This document shows, one piece after another, positions 10,623 through 19,524 of a stretch of DNA of 64,000 bases (positions within the stretch are counted from its first letter, which is position 1; each line of letters opens with the position of its first letter). Position numbers and translations under genes: made by a program. The DNA comes from Deinococcus betulae. Its GTDB lineage: Bacteria > Deinococcota > Deinococci > Deinococcales > Deinococcaceae. The notes below the pieces were generated by a model. The model did not search any database and was not told the DNA's origin. It was given only the letters and a program-made list of their open reading frames with translations. The stretch lies in NCBI RefSeq assembly GCF_020166395.1, contig NZ_JAIQXU010000007.1, positions 86,321 to 150,320 of the forward strand, written 5' to 3'.

Positions 10623-10699
10623 TGGGGTGACCGACGGGGATTGAACCCGTGACCTCTCGCTCTACAAGCGAGCGTTCTTCCGGCTGAACTACAGCCACC
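10623..10699 (-). tRNA. tRNA-His-like gene with anticodon GUA
   Basis: The cloverleaf is intact: acceptor GTGGCTG/CGGTCAC (two G-T pairs), D-arm GTTC/GAAC, anticodon stem CTCGC/GCGAG, T-arm ACGGG/CCCGT, with an encoded CCA. Base 73 is C and the base before position 1 is G, the G-1:C73 mark of tRNA-His. The 7-nt loop is TTGTAGA, which places GTA (Tyr) at 34-36, and the variable arm has only 5 nt, unlike the long arm of bacterial tRNA-Tyr. It may be a His tRNA with a mutated anticodon. Confidence 0.75.
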
Positions 10700-10912
10700 G
10701 ACAGAAGAATGCCTGAGGACCCTCGCCTTCGGCGTCGGCCAGGCAGCGTAAGCCAATCGTGCAGGCAGGAAGGCCCTCAGATTTCGGCTATGGGTAGGGA
10801 ACGGTCAGTCGTATCTGCCTTTGCTCACAGATTGCTGGCTCTTCCAGGGCAGCGCCTGTGCGCGCCCGGCGCTCTGTGGCTGCGGCTGACGCTGGATATG
10901 GGCCTGGAGAGC

Positions 10913-11803
10913 CTATGCGCGCCGCCACCATTGTCCGCCAAACACATGCAGGACCAGGCCCGCAAAGACCAGCGCGGCCCCCAGGACTTTGCCGGGCGGA
11001 AAGGCCTCGTGGTACGCCAGGGCGCTGGCGAGAAGACCAAACACTGGCACCAGGAGTGACAGGGGAGCCACGCGGGCCGCGCCGTGCTGCTGGATGAGCG
11101 CGGCCCACACCCCAAAGCCCAGGACGGTGTTGCCCAGGCCCATAAACAGCACAGCGGCCCAGAACCCGGCGCTGCTGTGGGTGAGGGTGCGTGCCACGGC
11201 GTCCCAGCCGTTCGTGAGCCCGGCCAGCAGGGCCAGCGGTACCGGCGGAATCAGGGCGCTCCAGACCACAAGCGAGAACATGTTCGCGCCGCCCGAGGCC
11301 CGGACCAGCAGGTTGCTCACCGCCCACCCGAGCGCGGCCAGCAGGGTGAGCAGCAGGCTGAGCGCTGTGAGGTCCCCGCCGGACAGCGCCCCGATAACGC
11401 CCATACCGCTGAACGCCAGGGTGATGCCCAGCACCTGCCACGGCTGCACGCGTTCGCCCAGCAAGCGCGCGGCCAGAAGCGCAGTGAAGAAGGCCTGCAT
11501 CTGCATCAGCAGAGAACCAAGTCCAGCGCTCATGCCCAGCTGAATGGCCAGGTACAGCAGGCCGAACTGCACCACACCCACGGCCAGCCCGTAGCCCCAC
11601 AGCAGGCGGGCGGGCAGGCGCGGCCTCGGCACAAAGAACACCGCAGGCAGCGCCGCCACCAGAAACCGCAGGGCCGCCACCAATAGAGGCGGGGCATCGG
11701 CGACGCTCCACTTGATCACGATGAAGTTCACGCCCCAGATGCCTGTGATAAGCAGCGCCAGGAGCAGGGCGCGGGCGTTTAGTGGAGCAGGGGCACCCGT
11801 CAT
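10913..11803 (-). CDS. EamA/DMT-superfamily transporter
   Basis: A 296-residue integral membrane protein with about ten hydrophobic helices in two homologous halves, the EamA (DUF6) layout of the drug/metabolite transporter superfamily. Typical stretches are ALLITGIWGVNFIVIKWSV at the start of repeat 1 and LLAALGWAVSNLLVR at the start of repeat 2. Such proteins export small metabolites such as amino-acid derivatives; the substrate cannot be read from sequence. Monocistronic on the minus strand, with a short basic C-terminus (WWRRA). Confidence 0.88.
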   Translation of the reverse strand: MTGAPAPLNARALLLALLITGIWGVNFIVIKWSVADAPPLLVAALRFLVAALPAVFFVPRPRLPARLLWGYGLAVGVVQFGLLYLAIQLGMSAGLGSLLMQMQAFFTALLAARLLGERVQPWQVLGITLAFSGMGVIGALSGGDLTALSLLLTLLAALGWAVSNLLVRASGGANMFSLVVWSALIPPVPLALLAGLTNGWDAVARTLTHSSAGFWAAVLFMGLGNTVLGFGVWAALIQQHGAARVAPLSLLVPVFGLLASALAYHEAFPPGKVLGAALVFAGLVLHVFGGQWWRRA

Positions 11804-12021
11804 GCGCGGGAGTATACGCTCCGGTTCCGGCTCCCACGTTCAGCACGGCTGGGCATGGCTCGGCCCTGAGTTGAGGTGGGAGTGGTGCGAGGCAAGGGAG
11901 GGTCCAGGCCCCGTAGACGCCCAGCAGATTCAGAGACGACACTTGGTCATGGCAGGTGAGCCTCCCGCGGCTGTGTGGGTCACTGGGGAACGGTCCTTCA
12001 GCTGCTGTCGTATCTCGTGGC

Positions 12022-12183
12022 ATGAGACCAAAAACGAAGCTCCCGTTGAGTCTTGGCATCGGCGTGGCTCTGGGCGTGGCGGTCGGGACGGCACTCGGCA
12101 ATATTGGGATTGGTGTCGCGCTTGGTACGGCGCTAGGAGCTGGCATAGGCGCGGCTATGGACGGCAGCAAGAAGAAATCCTGA
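12022..12183 (+). CDS. Small glycine-zipper protein
   Basis: A 53-residue protein starting MRPKTKLPLSLGIGVALGVA. The core is a Gly/Ala/Val run with GxxxG spacing (GIGVALGTALGAGIGAAM) of the glycine-zipper kind, ending in DGSKKKS. It could insert in a membrane as a hairpin. The start at ATG 12022 leaves just this hydrophobic unit; there is no clear Shine-Dalgarno sequence. Function unknown. Confidence 0.55.
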   Translation: MRPKTKLPLSLGIGVALGVAVGTALGNIGIGVALGTALGAGIGAAMDGSKKKS

Positions 12184-12302
12184 GGCATACCGAAACGGTG
12201 AATGGGTGCTAGAGAGTCTTTCTGCCCTATACACAGACCAGATGAAGACCGGTTCACTCGACTGGCGGGCATGGGCGATGCCGCTCACCCACAGTGCATG
12301 AC

Positions 12303-12794
12303 ATGACAACGCTAAAGACGCTGAAAGACCTGTACGTTGAGCAGCTCCGCGACCTGTACTCTGCCGAGACCCAGCTCCTGGCGGCGCTGCCCAAGATGGC
12401 GGCGGCAGCCACGGACATTCAGCTTCAAACAGGCTTTGAACGGCACCTGGACCAGACGCGCGTGCAGGCTCAGCGGCTGGAGGGGCTCTTCAAGGAGCTG
12501 AACCTTGATCCTGGGGGCCACACCTGCAAGGCCATGCAGGGTTTGATTGCTGAAGGCGATGAGATGATCAAACAAGACGCGATCCCTGCCGTCAAGGATG
12601 CCGGTCTGATTGCTTGTGCGCAGCGGGTTGAACATTATGAAATCGCCGGCTACGGCACGGTGGTGCGGTATGCGGAAGTCCTGCAGCTTCCCCATCACGC
12701 TGAGGTACTCCGCACCAGCGAACAGGAAGAAAAGGATGCGGACCTGACCCTGACCGCAGCCGCCACCCCCATCAATCAGGCGGCGCTGGCCTGA
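12303..12794 (+). CDS. DUF892 (YciF-like) ferritin-fold protein
   Basis: A 163-residue protein matching the DUF892/YciE-YciF family: TLKDLYVEQLRDLYSAETQLLAALPKM at the N-terminus, then FERHLDQTRVQAQRLE, CKAMQGLIAEG and a late QRVEHYEIAGYGTVVRYAE. These helices form a ferritin-like four-helix bundle with the E..H and EHYE residues positioned as in dinuclear metal sites. Family members are linked to stress responses, but the reaction is not established. ATG 12303 is preferred over the in-frame ATG three codons upstream. Single gene. Confidence 0.88.
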   Translation: MTTLKTLKDLYVEQLRDLYSAETQLLAALPKMAAAATDIQLQTGFERHLDQTRVQAQRLEGLFKELNLDPGGHTCKAMQGLIAEGDEMIKQDAIPAVKDAGLIACAQRVEHYEIAGYGTVVRYAEVLQLPHHAEVLRTSEQEEKDADLTLTAAATPINQAALA

Positions 12795-13056
12795 GTGGTG
12801 AGATGAAAAGTCTTCTGCAAGTGCAATGGGGAAGACCAACGCCATAGGCGTGACACCATCAGCAGTTCAAAGCATCTGGACAGGGAGAAATGCCTGTCCA
12901 TCTTTCTAGTCTTTGGCCGTCTGCTCTTACCTGATCTTGTTGCCCAGAGTGGAAAGCAGTCCGTTGTCAGAAGAGAAGTCAGCTCAGCCTGGAAAAACGC
13001 TATTGGGGTGGTCCTAGGGGTGTGACTGGAGCAATCAGCAGTGAAGGAAAAAGAAG

Positions 13057-13077
13057 AAAACCCCGCCTGGGGCGAGG
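13057..13077 (-). terminator. Native terminator of the disrupted tRNA-Lys
   Basis: On the minus strand CCTCGCC/GGCGGGG (7 bp, one G-T) is followed by TTTT, directly after the CCA end of the 45-bp tRNA-Lys fragment. This marks the left side as the chromosomal side of the original tRNA locus. Confidence 0.6.
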
Positions 13078-13084
13078 TCTTTCC

Positions 13085-13129
13085 TGGTGGGACGTGTAGG
13101 ACTTGAACCTACAACCCGCTGATTAAAAG
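13085..13129 (-). repeat. Left attachment site (45-bp tRNA-Lys 3' half)
   Basis: The 45 bp are identical to 34811-34855. On the minus strand they run from the anticodon loop CTTTTAA through the T-arm to CCACCA, the 3' half of a tRNA-Lys(UUU). The 5' half does not follow. Confidence 0.85.
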
Positions 13130-13331
13130 CACAATGCGCGGGTGTTCGACGGGGGAGGCGGTTCTGAGTAGTGCGGAGCTGGGGCTGCGCTGAGCGCGGA
13201 TTTCTGGCCTCTATGCATTCTGGCTGGGGCAGGTGGGGTAGGGGTGATTCTGTGGGGGGCGTTTGCAAAGCGTTTGACAGCTCCACCCTACTTCACCTCA
13301 CCCGGCCCGCGCATGGCGTACCATTTAGGGC

Positions 13332-14813
13332 ATGAGCGCACCCCGCCTCCTATCGAGCCCCTCACGTATGAACGTGGGCGGGTACCGGGTGGCGGTGCGC
13401 GGTAGTGGGCTAGCTTTTTGGGGTGAGCATTATTTAGGACAAGTACATAGGGCCGAGGCGTTGCGCCTTAGGCAAACTCTGGCAGTGGTTTGTGTATGGC
13501 CGCCCGCATTAGACGGCACAGTGGCCCCTGACGGCTCGCTGACCCTGCACCCCGAGGCGTGGCGAGCCCGTCATTACAGGCGGGCTGTCATGTGCGGGGC
13601 TGGGGTGTACCGCCTGGGCCTCTGGGCGTTCCTGGCCGCACGGCGGGGCCTGCAGTTCACGGCCCCTGAGCCTGGGACGAGCCCCCAGCCCCACTGGGTA
13701 CAGGTGCGCGGCTTTGCTGACATTCCCACCCGTGTAGAGCGGGGCGGCTGGGGCGGCGTGCCTAGAACCATCACCATAGAGCCCATGAAGTTCTGCACCT
13801 TGGACGAGGGCACCGTCCATGAAGGCGGTCTGACCCTCAGCGTGAGCGAGTGGCGCACCCTCGCGCACGCCAACGCAGTGATGAAGGGGGCTGGGGTATA
13901 TCAGGCAGGCCTCTGGGCGTTCCTGGGCAGCGCTCAGCGGGCTCACCCATCTAAGCCCCTACTTGTGCAGCGGGAGAGCGTCAATAGAGCGCCCGCCTTT
14001 CACGACTGGGGGAGCAGATCACAGAAGTTCCACCGGGTATACGTTCAAGGCTGGGAATACAGGCGGGTAGGGAAGCCGCGCCCGGTTCCGCTGAAATGGG
14101 GCATGTGGAAGGCAAGCCCCTGGGCGCGTCAGGGTCTAAGTACATGGGTTGTTGAGCCTGTGGCGTTCCGTTCCCGCCTGATGCACGCACGGGGCATATG
14201 GGGCTCTGCCGCAGACTTGGCTAAGTTGCCCGCACCGGTTGACTTTCCCCCCGCCCTGAACGCTATGGGCGGCTACGTCGAGCAGCTCGGGCCATACACC
14301 GTGAGCCGTGTGCGGGCCAGTTCCCCCAGGTGGCGCGGTACGGCGAATCACAAGCGCGAGACTCGCATGCTTGCCTTGCTTGCCTTGCGTGGCGAGGGTT
14401 GGAACTGGAGTAATAAGCACGGCTGGAAGTACCCCAAGCTCAAGGGCTTTGCAGATAAGTACCACCGTGAAGTAATGCGGGCAGGGGGCCCGCGCGTCTG
14501 GGCGGGGAACATGGTGCGATTGCTTGACGCGAGCGGCAATGCCCCAGCCATGCGGCGGGATGTGAACAAACGCCTTCGCTCGCTCGCGGTGTACTACCGT
14601 GAAACCCTCGCCCAGATACTCGCGGCGTTCAGGAAACTACGCGGGCAGACCGTCGGGCACGCGCTGGCGCTGTTCCTCTGTATGGCACGGGCTGCGTACC
14701 GCGAGGCATGCAAGCTGGGGCGCAGTCACCGTCCCCGTCGAGCCCCGCGCCCGTGCCGTTCACTTGCAAGGCCAAAACCCCCAGCCGCCCCCCTCGCACC
14801 TCCCGCGCTGTAG
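13332..14813 (+). CDS. Unknown 493-residue protein with an internal duplication
   Basis: The first gene of element A. Two copies of a roughly 40-residue unit occur, at about 61-100 and 159-197, ending in AVMCGAGVYRLGLWAFL and AVMKGAGVYQAGLWAFL. The rest is rich in Trp, Arg and Tyr, and the C-terminal 30 residues are basic and Pro-rich (RRAPRPCRSLARPKPP). No enzyme motif is seen; the basic character would suit nucleic-acid binding. TACCAT at 13319-13324 lies 7 nt before ATG 13332. The family is not recognised. Confidence 0.7.
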   Translation: MSAPRLLSSPSRMNVGGYRVAVRGSGLAFWGEHYLGQVHRAEALRLRQTLAVVCVWPPALDGTVAPDGSLTLHPEAWRARHYRRAVMCGAGVYRLGLWAFLAARRGLQFTAPEPGTSPQPHWVQVRGFADIPTRVERGGWGGVPRTITIEPMKFCTLDEGTVHEGGLTLSVSEWRTLAHANAVMKGAGVYQAGLWAFLGSAQRAHPSKPLLVQRESVNRAPAFHDWGSRSQKFHRVYVQGWEYRRVGKPRPVPLKWGMWKASPWARQGLSTWVVEPVAFRSRLMHARGIWGSAADLAKLPAPVDFPPALNAMGGYVEQLGPYTVSRVRASSPRWRGTANHKRETRMLALLALRGEGWNWSNKHGWKYPKLKGFADKYHREVMRAGGPRVWAGNMVRLLDASGNAPAMRRDVNKRLRSLAVYYRETLAQILAAFRKLRGQTVGHALALFLCMARAAYREACKLGRSHRPRRAPRPCRSLARPKPPAAPLAPPAL

Positions 14814-14982
14814 TTGCTGCCCAGCGCTCGCCCTCGCGTACACCGTGAGGCGCTGAGCACCGGGGCAGGGTTTCGACGCGCACGCCCAGCCGTGCCACGC
14901 ACCTGCCCAGCAACACGCCCAGCGCGGCCCGAACACGCACCATGACACCGGGCACGCCTGCGGTACACCGCGAGGCGCACAT

Positions 14983-15279
14983 ATGACCTTGAGCAACACC
15001 CCCAGCGGGCACATCCCCCGCACCCCCAGCACTGCCCGGAAACTGAAACAGACCTACACCCTGCAAGAACTCGACACCCTGCCCGTGCTTGACGTGGCAG
15101 AGGTGGCCCAGCTTCTCAGGATTACCCCGGACACCGTGCGGCGCGAGATCAAGGCCGGAAGCCTGCAGGCAGAGAATTACGGCAGCGGCACCCGGCCCGT
15201 GTACCGCATCCCCCGCGAGGCCCTGCAGCGCTGGCGCGACTCGCGCACCGTGACCCCCGACACTCAGGGGCGCAAATGA
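14983..15279 (+). CDS. Excisionase-like helix-turn-helix protein
   Basis: A 98-residue protein with a MerR/Xis-type winged-helix signature: LPVLDVAEVAQLLRITPDTV, then RREIKAGSL and a wing ending in VYRIPREALQRWR. This is the classic excisionase-family DNA-binding domain (HTH_17). In an element with a tyrosine integrase it is likely the recombination directionality factor, or a regulator of the replication gene that follows. It lies upstream of the origin-like repeats and the primase gene. Confidence 0.75.
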   Translation: MTLSNTPSGHIPRTPSTARKLKQTYTLQELDTLPVLDVAEVAQLLRITPDTVRREIKAGSLQAENYGSGTRPVYRIPREALQRWRDSRTVTPDTQGRK

Positions 15280-15667
15280 AAGTGCCCCGCTGGGCGGCGG
15301 GGCTGCAGGCGGGCGGGCACTACACCGGTAGCATAACGGAACGGTTGACGGGGGGTGCGTCGCAACGTGCACCCGTTAAAAACAACCCTCAGAAACCCCT
15401 GAAACCCCACCGTCTACTCTCCTATTCGGCTGGGACGGCAAAAAACAGTAGAGGTTTTGGATTTTCAAAACCCCCCCAGTTTCCCCCCGAAACCTATCCC
15501 GCTACTCGCCACCACTCGCCCACCCAGGCGCTCCACGCGCAGAAAGGCGCGCTCAGTCGTGAAAACCTCACGCGGGCCGCGCTGGGTGCGTGCGGAGTAG
15601 GCCGGGGAGTTTCCGGGGGGCGGGTGTTCTACTCCCGGCACACCACCACCCCCAGCGGGGGGCGCTC
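15280..15667. other. Repeat-rich non-coding stretch, possible replication origin
   Basis: The stretch has short recurring words (CCCCCGAAACCTA, CTACTC and its complement GAGTAG, GAGTTTCCGGGG) that also occur in both orientations at 33060-33330. It contains one arm of a 27-bp inverted repeat (15435-15461) and abuts the primase/DUF3987 gene. The frame through it uses proline- and serine-rich codons and looks non-coding. An origin of replication is an inference. Confidence 0.45.
15435..15461 (+). repeat. Left arm of a long-range 27-bp inverted repeat
   Basis: Begins ACGGCAAAAAACAGTAGAGG. The complement of 33113-33139 matches it with one mismatch. The arms are 17.7 kb apart and both sit in non-coding repeat-rich DNA. 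Confidence 0.8.
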
Positions 15668-18337
15668 ATGACCGGCGCTCACGTCATGGCGGCCCCCACG
15701 GCGGCCCGCGTTGCCCAGGGTGAGGCGCTCGCCCGCTGGGCGGTGCTCGTGCCCGTTCCTGCAGGCACGAAAGGCCCCCGCGCGGAAGGCTGGGATAAGG
15801 ACCCCGCCCAGTGGATTACTACCCCGGAACAGGCCCGCGCGTACCTCACGCGGCACCCTGGGGCGGGTGTCGGACTCCTGCACAGTGAGGCGCAGACGGC
15901 AACCCTCGACATTGACCATGACGGGGCCGTGCTCGCCCTCGCGGCGGTGGGCGCTGACCTGCAGGCGCTCCTGAACGGCAACCCGTACCGGGTGCGGGGT
16001 AAGAAAGGCGAGAAACCCGTGTACCGCGTGCCGGACGGCCTGAGCCTGAAACGGCGGGCGCTGAGCTGGCCTGACCCCAGCGGCAAGAAAGGCCCTGGGG
16101 GTCGGGTGCGGCCCGTGACCATCTTTGAACTGAGGGGCGGGCCGGGGTGTCAGGACGTGATGCCGCCCAGTATTCACCCAGAAACGGGCGAGCCTTACGC
16201 CTGGGTGGGCCCAGTGCCTGCGTCCCTCGATGACCTGCCCGCCCTACCGGACGTACTGCTGAGCCTCTGGGAACGCTGGGCGGCCCTTGAGCCCGTCATG
16301 CGCGCCGCCTGCCCCTGGGCCCCTGCCCAGGCCTCAGAACCGGCAGCGCGTGACCTCGCCCGCCTGGGTAGCGCGGCGGGCGAGCACGGCGGCGGGGTGG
16401 TAGACACGTTCAACGCCTCGCGCTCACTTGCCGAGGTTCTGGGCGCTGCAGGGTATACAGGCCCCCAGCGCGGCCCCTGGGTATACCCCGGCAGCTCGAC
16501 GGGGCAAGCAGGCGTCAGGCTGCGCCCAGAACGCACCCCGCGCGGCGCTGAGGTGGTGATGAGCTGGCACGCGGCTGACCCGTTGGGGGACGGCCTGCCG
16601 CGTGACGCCTTTAGCGTGTGGGGGCTCTTAGAGCATGGCGTGAACCTGTACGCGGCCCCCCCTGAGCAGGTGCGCGAGGTGGTGAAGGCTGCCGCGCGGC
16701 ACCTAGGCTTGCCGGAACCGGAACGGGGCCGCGCTGCCGGGGTCAGACCTGGCACCCCAGCCCTGGACCTGCCCGCGCTTGACTGGGGCGAGGTGGGGCC
16801 CCTGCCTGACCTCGCGGCCCCGGTGCCCTGCCTGCCCCCGGAACTGTTGCCCGCCCCGCTCGCCCGGTGGATACAGGCTGAAGCGCGGGCGGCAGGTCTG
16901 CCGCTCGAGATGGTGGCCGCCCCCGTCATCGTGGGGGCCGGTGGGCTCATCGGGCACCGGCTCACCCTCAGGAACGCCCGCAACGCCCCAGCGGTGCCCG
17001 CGAACCTCTGGGGGGCGATCTGTGGGCCGCCCAGCATCAAGAAAAGCCACGCCCTGAACCTGGGGGCGGCGGCCCTGAACCGTCTGCAGCGCTTCGCGTT
17101 TGAGGCGCTCGACGCCCAGCGGGGCGAACTGGACGCCCACCGCGAGAAAGTCACGGCCCACCGTGACGCCCTCGCCCTCAGGGTGAAACATGCCGCCCAG
17201 GGCAAAGGCGGGCAGAACGCCCCCACCATGCCCACGGATGAGGAACTCAGCGCGGCCCGTGAAGCGGTGCAGGCGGCAGAGGTGGCCCTCATTCCAGCGC
17301 GGTACGTGGTGAACGACTCGACGGTTGAAAAGCTGGGCGAGATCATGGCCCAGAACCCGGACGGGGTCACGCTGGTCAAGGATGAACTCACCGGCTGGCT
17401 CAGAACGTTTGACAAGGCGGGCCGCGAGGCTGACCGGGCCGCGTGGCTTGAGTTTTGGAACGGCACCGGGTCAGTGACGGTAGACCGCATGAGCCGGGGG
17501 ACGCTGTACATCCCTAGGGCGTGCGCGGGCGTCATCGGCACCATTCAACCGGGCCCGCTCGCGGTCATGCTGGGCGAGCTGCAGGGCGCGGGGGACGGCT
17601 TGCTGCAGCGGTTTCAGGTGTTCATCTGGCCGGATACGTTTCCCCCGTTCAATCAGGCAGCCCAGCGGGAAACTATTCCTCAAGCGGTGCGGGATGAGGC
17701 GGCGGCGGTACTTGACGCTCTGCCGGGGCTCACCCTCGACGTGCTCGGCACTGAGGGCGCACCTCTGACTTACACCCCAGAGGCCCAGGCGGTGTACGAC
17801 GCCTGGGAAGTGCAGAACGCGGCCCAGGCCCGCGACCTGAACCGGGGCGAGGCGTACCGTGCGCACCTGGGGAAACAGCCGCGCACGTTTGCCCAGCTCG
17901 CTGCGGTGTTTCATGCGCTGGGCGTGGCAGCGGCAGGCGGGCCCCAGACACACCCCCACCCGGCCCAGGTGGGTGAGGTGGCCGCGCTGCAGGCTCAGGC
18001 GTGGTGTGAGTACCTCGCGGCCCACATTGAAAAGCTCTGGGGTGAAGGGCGGCGGCGTGACGTGCTTGACGCCCGCGAGGTGCTGCAGCTCATCGAGCGG
18101 GGCCGGGTGCTCGACGGTCAAAAGCTGGGCGAGGTGCGGCGCGTGCTGGCCGACAGTCGCGCTGCCCTTACTGGTGAACGGCTGCGGGCCGCGCTGGGGG
18201 TGCTGCAGGCCTGCGGCGCGGTGCGTGTCGAGCGGGGCGAGCCGGGGCCCAAAGGTGGGCGGCCCCTGGAAACCCTGCGGATACACCCGGACGCGCTGCA
18301 GGCCCTCGACGTGAGCGGGGCGGGGGGTGAGGCGTGA
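15668..18337 (+). CDS. Primase-polymerase / DUF3987 replication protein
   Basis: An 889-residue protein. The N-terminal part resembles the bifunctional DNA primase/polymerase (Prim-Pol) domain: VPVPAGTKGPRAEGWDKDP, HPGAGVGLLHSE and the metal-binding TLDIDHDG. The C-terminal half has the DUF3987 pattern of helicase-like ATPases: LWGAICGPPSIKKSH (Walker A variant), then GVTLVKDELTGWLRTFD and GDGLLQRFQVFIWPD. Such proteins start DNA replication of plasmids, satellites and prophages. ATG 15668 is chosen because the frame upstream is inside the repeat region. It overlaps the next gene by 4 bp (GTGA). Confidence 0.82.
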   Translation: MTGAHVMAAPTAARVAQGEALARWAVLVPVPAGTKGPRAEGWDKDPAQWITTPEQARAYLTRHPGAGVGLLHSEAQTATLDIDHDGAVLALAAVGADLQALLNGNPYRVRGKKGEKPVYRVPDGLSLKRRALSWPDPSGKKGPGGRVRPVTIFELRGGPGCQDVMPPSIHPETGEPYAWVGPVPASLDDLPALPDVLLSLWERWAALEPVMRAACPWAPAQASEPAARDLARLGSAAGEHGGGVVDTFNASRSLAEVLGAAGYTGPQRGPWVYPGSSTGQAGVRLRPERTPRGAEVVMSWHAADPLGDGLPRDAFSVWGLLEHGVNLYAAPPEQVREVVKAAARHLGLPEPERGRAAGVRPGTPALDLPALDWGEVGPLPDLAAPVPCLPPELLPAPLARWIQAEARAAGLPLEMVAAPVIVGAGGLIGHRLTLRNARNAPAVPANLWGAICGPPSIKKSHALNLGAAALNRLQRFAFEALDAQRGELDAHREKVTAHRDALALRVKHAAQGKGGQNAPTMPTDEELSAAREAVQAAEVALIPARYVVNDSTVEKLGEIMAQNPDGVTLVKDELTGWLRTFDKAGREADRAAWLEFWNGTGSVTVDRMSRGTLYIPRACAGVIGTIQPGPLAVMLGELQGAGDGLLQRFQVFIWPDTFPPFNQAAQRETIPQAVRDEAAAVLDALPGLTLDVLGTEGAPLTYTPEAQAVYDAWEVQNAAQARDLNRGEAYRAHLGKQPRTFAQLAAVFHALGVAAAGGPQTHPHPAQVGEVAALQAQAWCEYLAAHIEKLWGEGRRRDVLDAREVLQLIERGRVLDGQKLGEVRRVLADSRAALTGERLRAALGVLQACGAVRVERGEPGPKGGRPLETLRIHPDALQALDVSGAGGEA

Positions 18338-18807
18338 CCTTCAGTTCACCGGCCCTCGACCGGCTGCGGGCCCTGCAGGAGGCTCAGGCCCCAGCGGCAC
18401 CCCAGCCCACCCCCGGCGCGGCCCCAGCGGTGCCGCCTGCGCCGCTCACGGCTGCGCCGCTGCCCAGTGTGCCCCCAGTGCGGCACCGCCCTACCTCTTG
18501 CCCCCCGGCACCGCCTCAGGCCCCCACGCCCCGCCCCCCTGGGCGGCCCAGCATCGAGGCGAGGGCTCACATGGCGGGGCACTGCGGCACCTGCAGGGCG
18601 TTCACCCTCGCCCCAAGTGAGGGCCGCTTTATGGGCGTGTGCTCGCACGGACGCGGCGCGTTTGACGCCTGGGCGCGGCACTCGGGGCCGCCAGTGGTAA
18701 TACATGAGGCGGCCCGGTGCATGACAGAGCCGTTTCCGCGCTGGGCGCTGCGCTCCGGGGTCACGGCTCACCCTGATACGGACATGCCGCGCGGGGGAGG
18801 CGCATGA
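18334..18807 (+). CDS. Hypothetical protein with proline-rich linker and Cys/His motif
   Basis: A 157-residue protein starting with GTG that overlaps the stop of the primase gene. Residues about 18-75 are a Pro/Ala linker. The C-terminal half has GHCGTCRAF, CSHGRGAFDAW and a later Cys, a likely small zinc site. Translational coupling to the primase and to the following toxin-like gene suggests a joint role in replication or its control. Not recognised. Confidence 0.6.
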   Translation: MTFSSPALDRLRALQEAQAPAAPQPTPGAAPAVPPAPLTAAPLPSVPPVRHRPTSCPPAPPQAPTPRPPGRPSIEARAHMAGHCGTCRAFTLAPSEGRFMGVCSHGRGAFDAWARHSGPPVVIHEAARCMTEPFPRWALRSGVTAHPDTDMPRGGGA

Positions 18808-19196
18808 CGGGCCCTGACCTCGACGCCTGGAACGCAGAAAAGAAACGGCTCAGTGAACGTGAGGGCCTGCCCCTATTCCGGGCCGGTGAAGTCTGGTGGT
18901 GCTCGCTGGGCGTGGGAGTGGGCGTCGAGATCACCGGCAAAGGCGCACAGTTCAGGCGGCCCGTCATCGTGCTCCGCAAGCTGGGCCCCGCCGGGTGCAT
19001 CGTGGCACCCCTCACCACGCGGCCCCGTGAAGGGGACTGGTTTCACCCGCTCAACTGGGGACAGGGGCCGCGGTGGGTGATGCTGAATCAAATGCGTTTC
19101 GTGAGCGCTACGCGGCTCAGTAACCGCATGGTGACGCTGAGCGCGGCCCAGGTAAACGCGGTGCGGGCCTCCCTGCGGGCGTTCTGGCAATTCTGA
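18804..19196 (+). CDS. MazF/PemK-like endoribonuclease toxin
   Basis: A 130-residue protein with the order of motifs of the PemK/MazF family: an N-terminal GEVWWCSLG strand, FRRPVIVLRKLG, IVAPLTTRP (the T of the catalytic strand), then VMLNQMRFVSATRLSNRM. Family members are mRNA interferases that form SH3-like dimers. It overlaps the previous gene by ATGA. No typical MazE/PemI antitoxin is adjacent; the 18334-18807 protein could be a partner, or the protein may be a non-toxic plasmid-maintenance relative. Confidence 0.72.
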   Translation: MTGPDLDAWNAEKKRLSEREGLPLFRAGEVWWCSLGVGVGVEITGKGAQFRRPVIVLRKLGPAGCIVAPLTTRPREGDWFHPLNWGQGPRWVMLNQMRFVSATRLSNRMVTLSAAQVNAVRASLRAFWQF

Positions 19197-19266
19197 AATC
19201 GTCACCCCCCGCCGTTGAGGGCGGGGGGCTCAGTGGGTTTCCCCAAAATCACAGGGAGTCTACCAA

Positions 19267-19524
19267 ATGACCGGACGAATGAACGGCGTCACCTGGGCTG
19301 TGCTCGACGTGTACGCCCAGACCTTAGAAGGGCAGAGTGTTGAGGGCCTGCGCAAGCACCTCAGGCGGGCCGCCCCATTGAAACGCCAGCAGAACACGGC
19401 GCGGGTGACGGCGGCGGGCCTGGGCGCACTCGACGAACGCGGCACCCTGACGCCCCAGGGGCTCACGGCAGCGCGGGCCGCTGTAAATCGCCTGAGGGCG
19501 GGGCCGCACTGGGGGCAGCCGTGA
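19267..19524 (+). CDS. Small helical hypothetical protein
   Basis: An 85-residue basic protein (MTGRMNGVTWAVLDVYAQTL). The helix pattern with TARVTAAGLGALDERG and LTPQGLTAARAAVNRLR looks like a winged-helix or short helical bundle. It overlaps the next gene by GTGA, so the two are translationally coupled. Not recognised. Confidence 0.6.
   Translation: MTGRMNGVTWAVLDVYAQTLEGQSVEGLRKHLRRAAPLKRQQNTARVTAAGLGALDERGTLTPQGLTAARAAVNRLRAGPHWGQP

Noticed and set aside
10788..12272. 494-codon minus-strand frame overlapping the EamA gene
   Set aside because: It runs through the transporter gene in another frame and shows no hydrophobic or motif pattern.
13035..13286. 83-codon minus-strand frame over the left attachment site
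   Set aside because: It contains VVGSSPTRPT, the usual artefact of translating a tRNA 3' end.
16195..17544. 449-codon frame antisense to the primase gene
   Set aside because: Ser/Arg/Pro-rich antisense frame; the plus strand has clear Prim-Pol and DUF3987 motifs.
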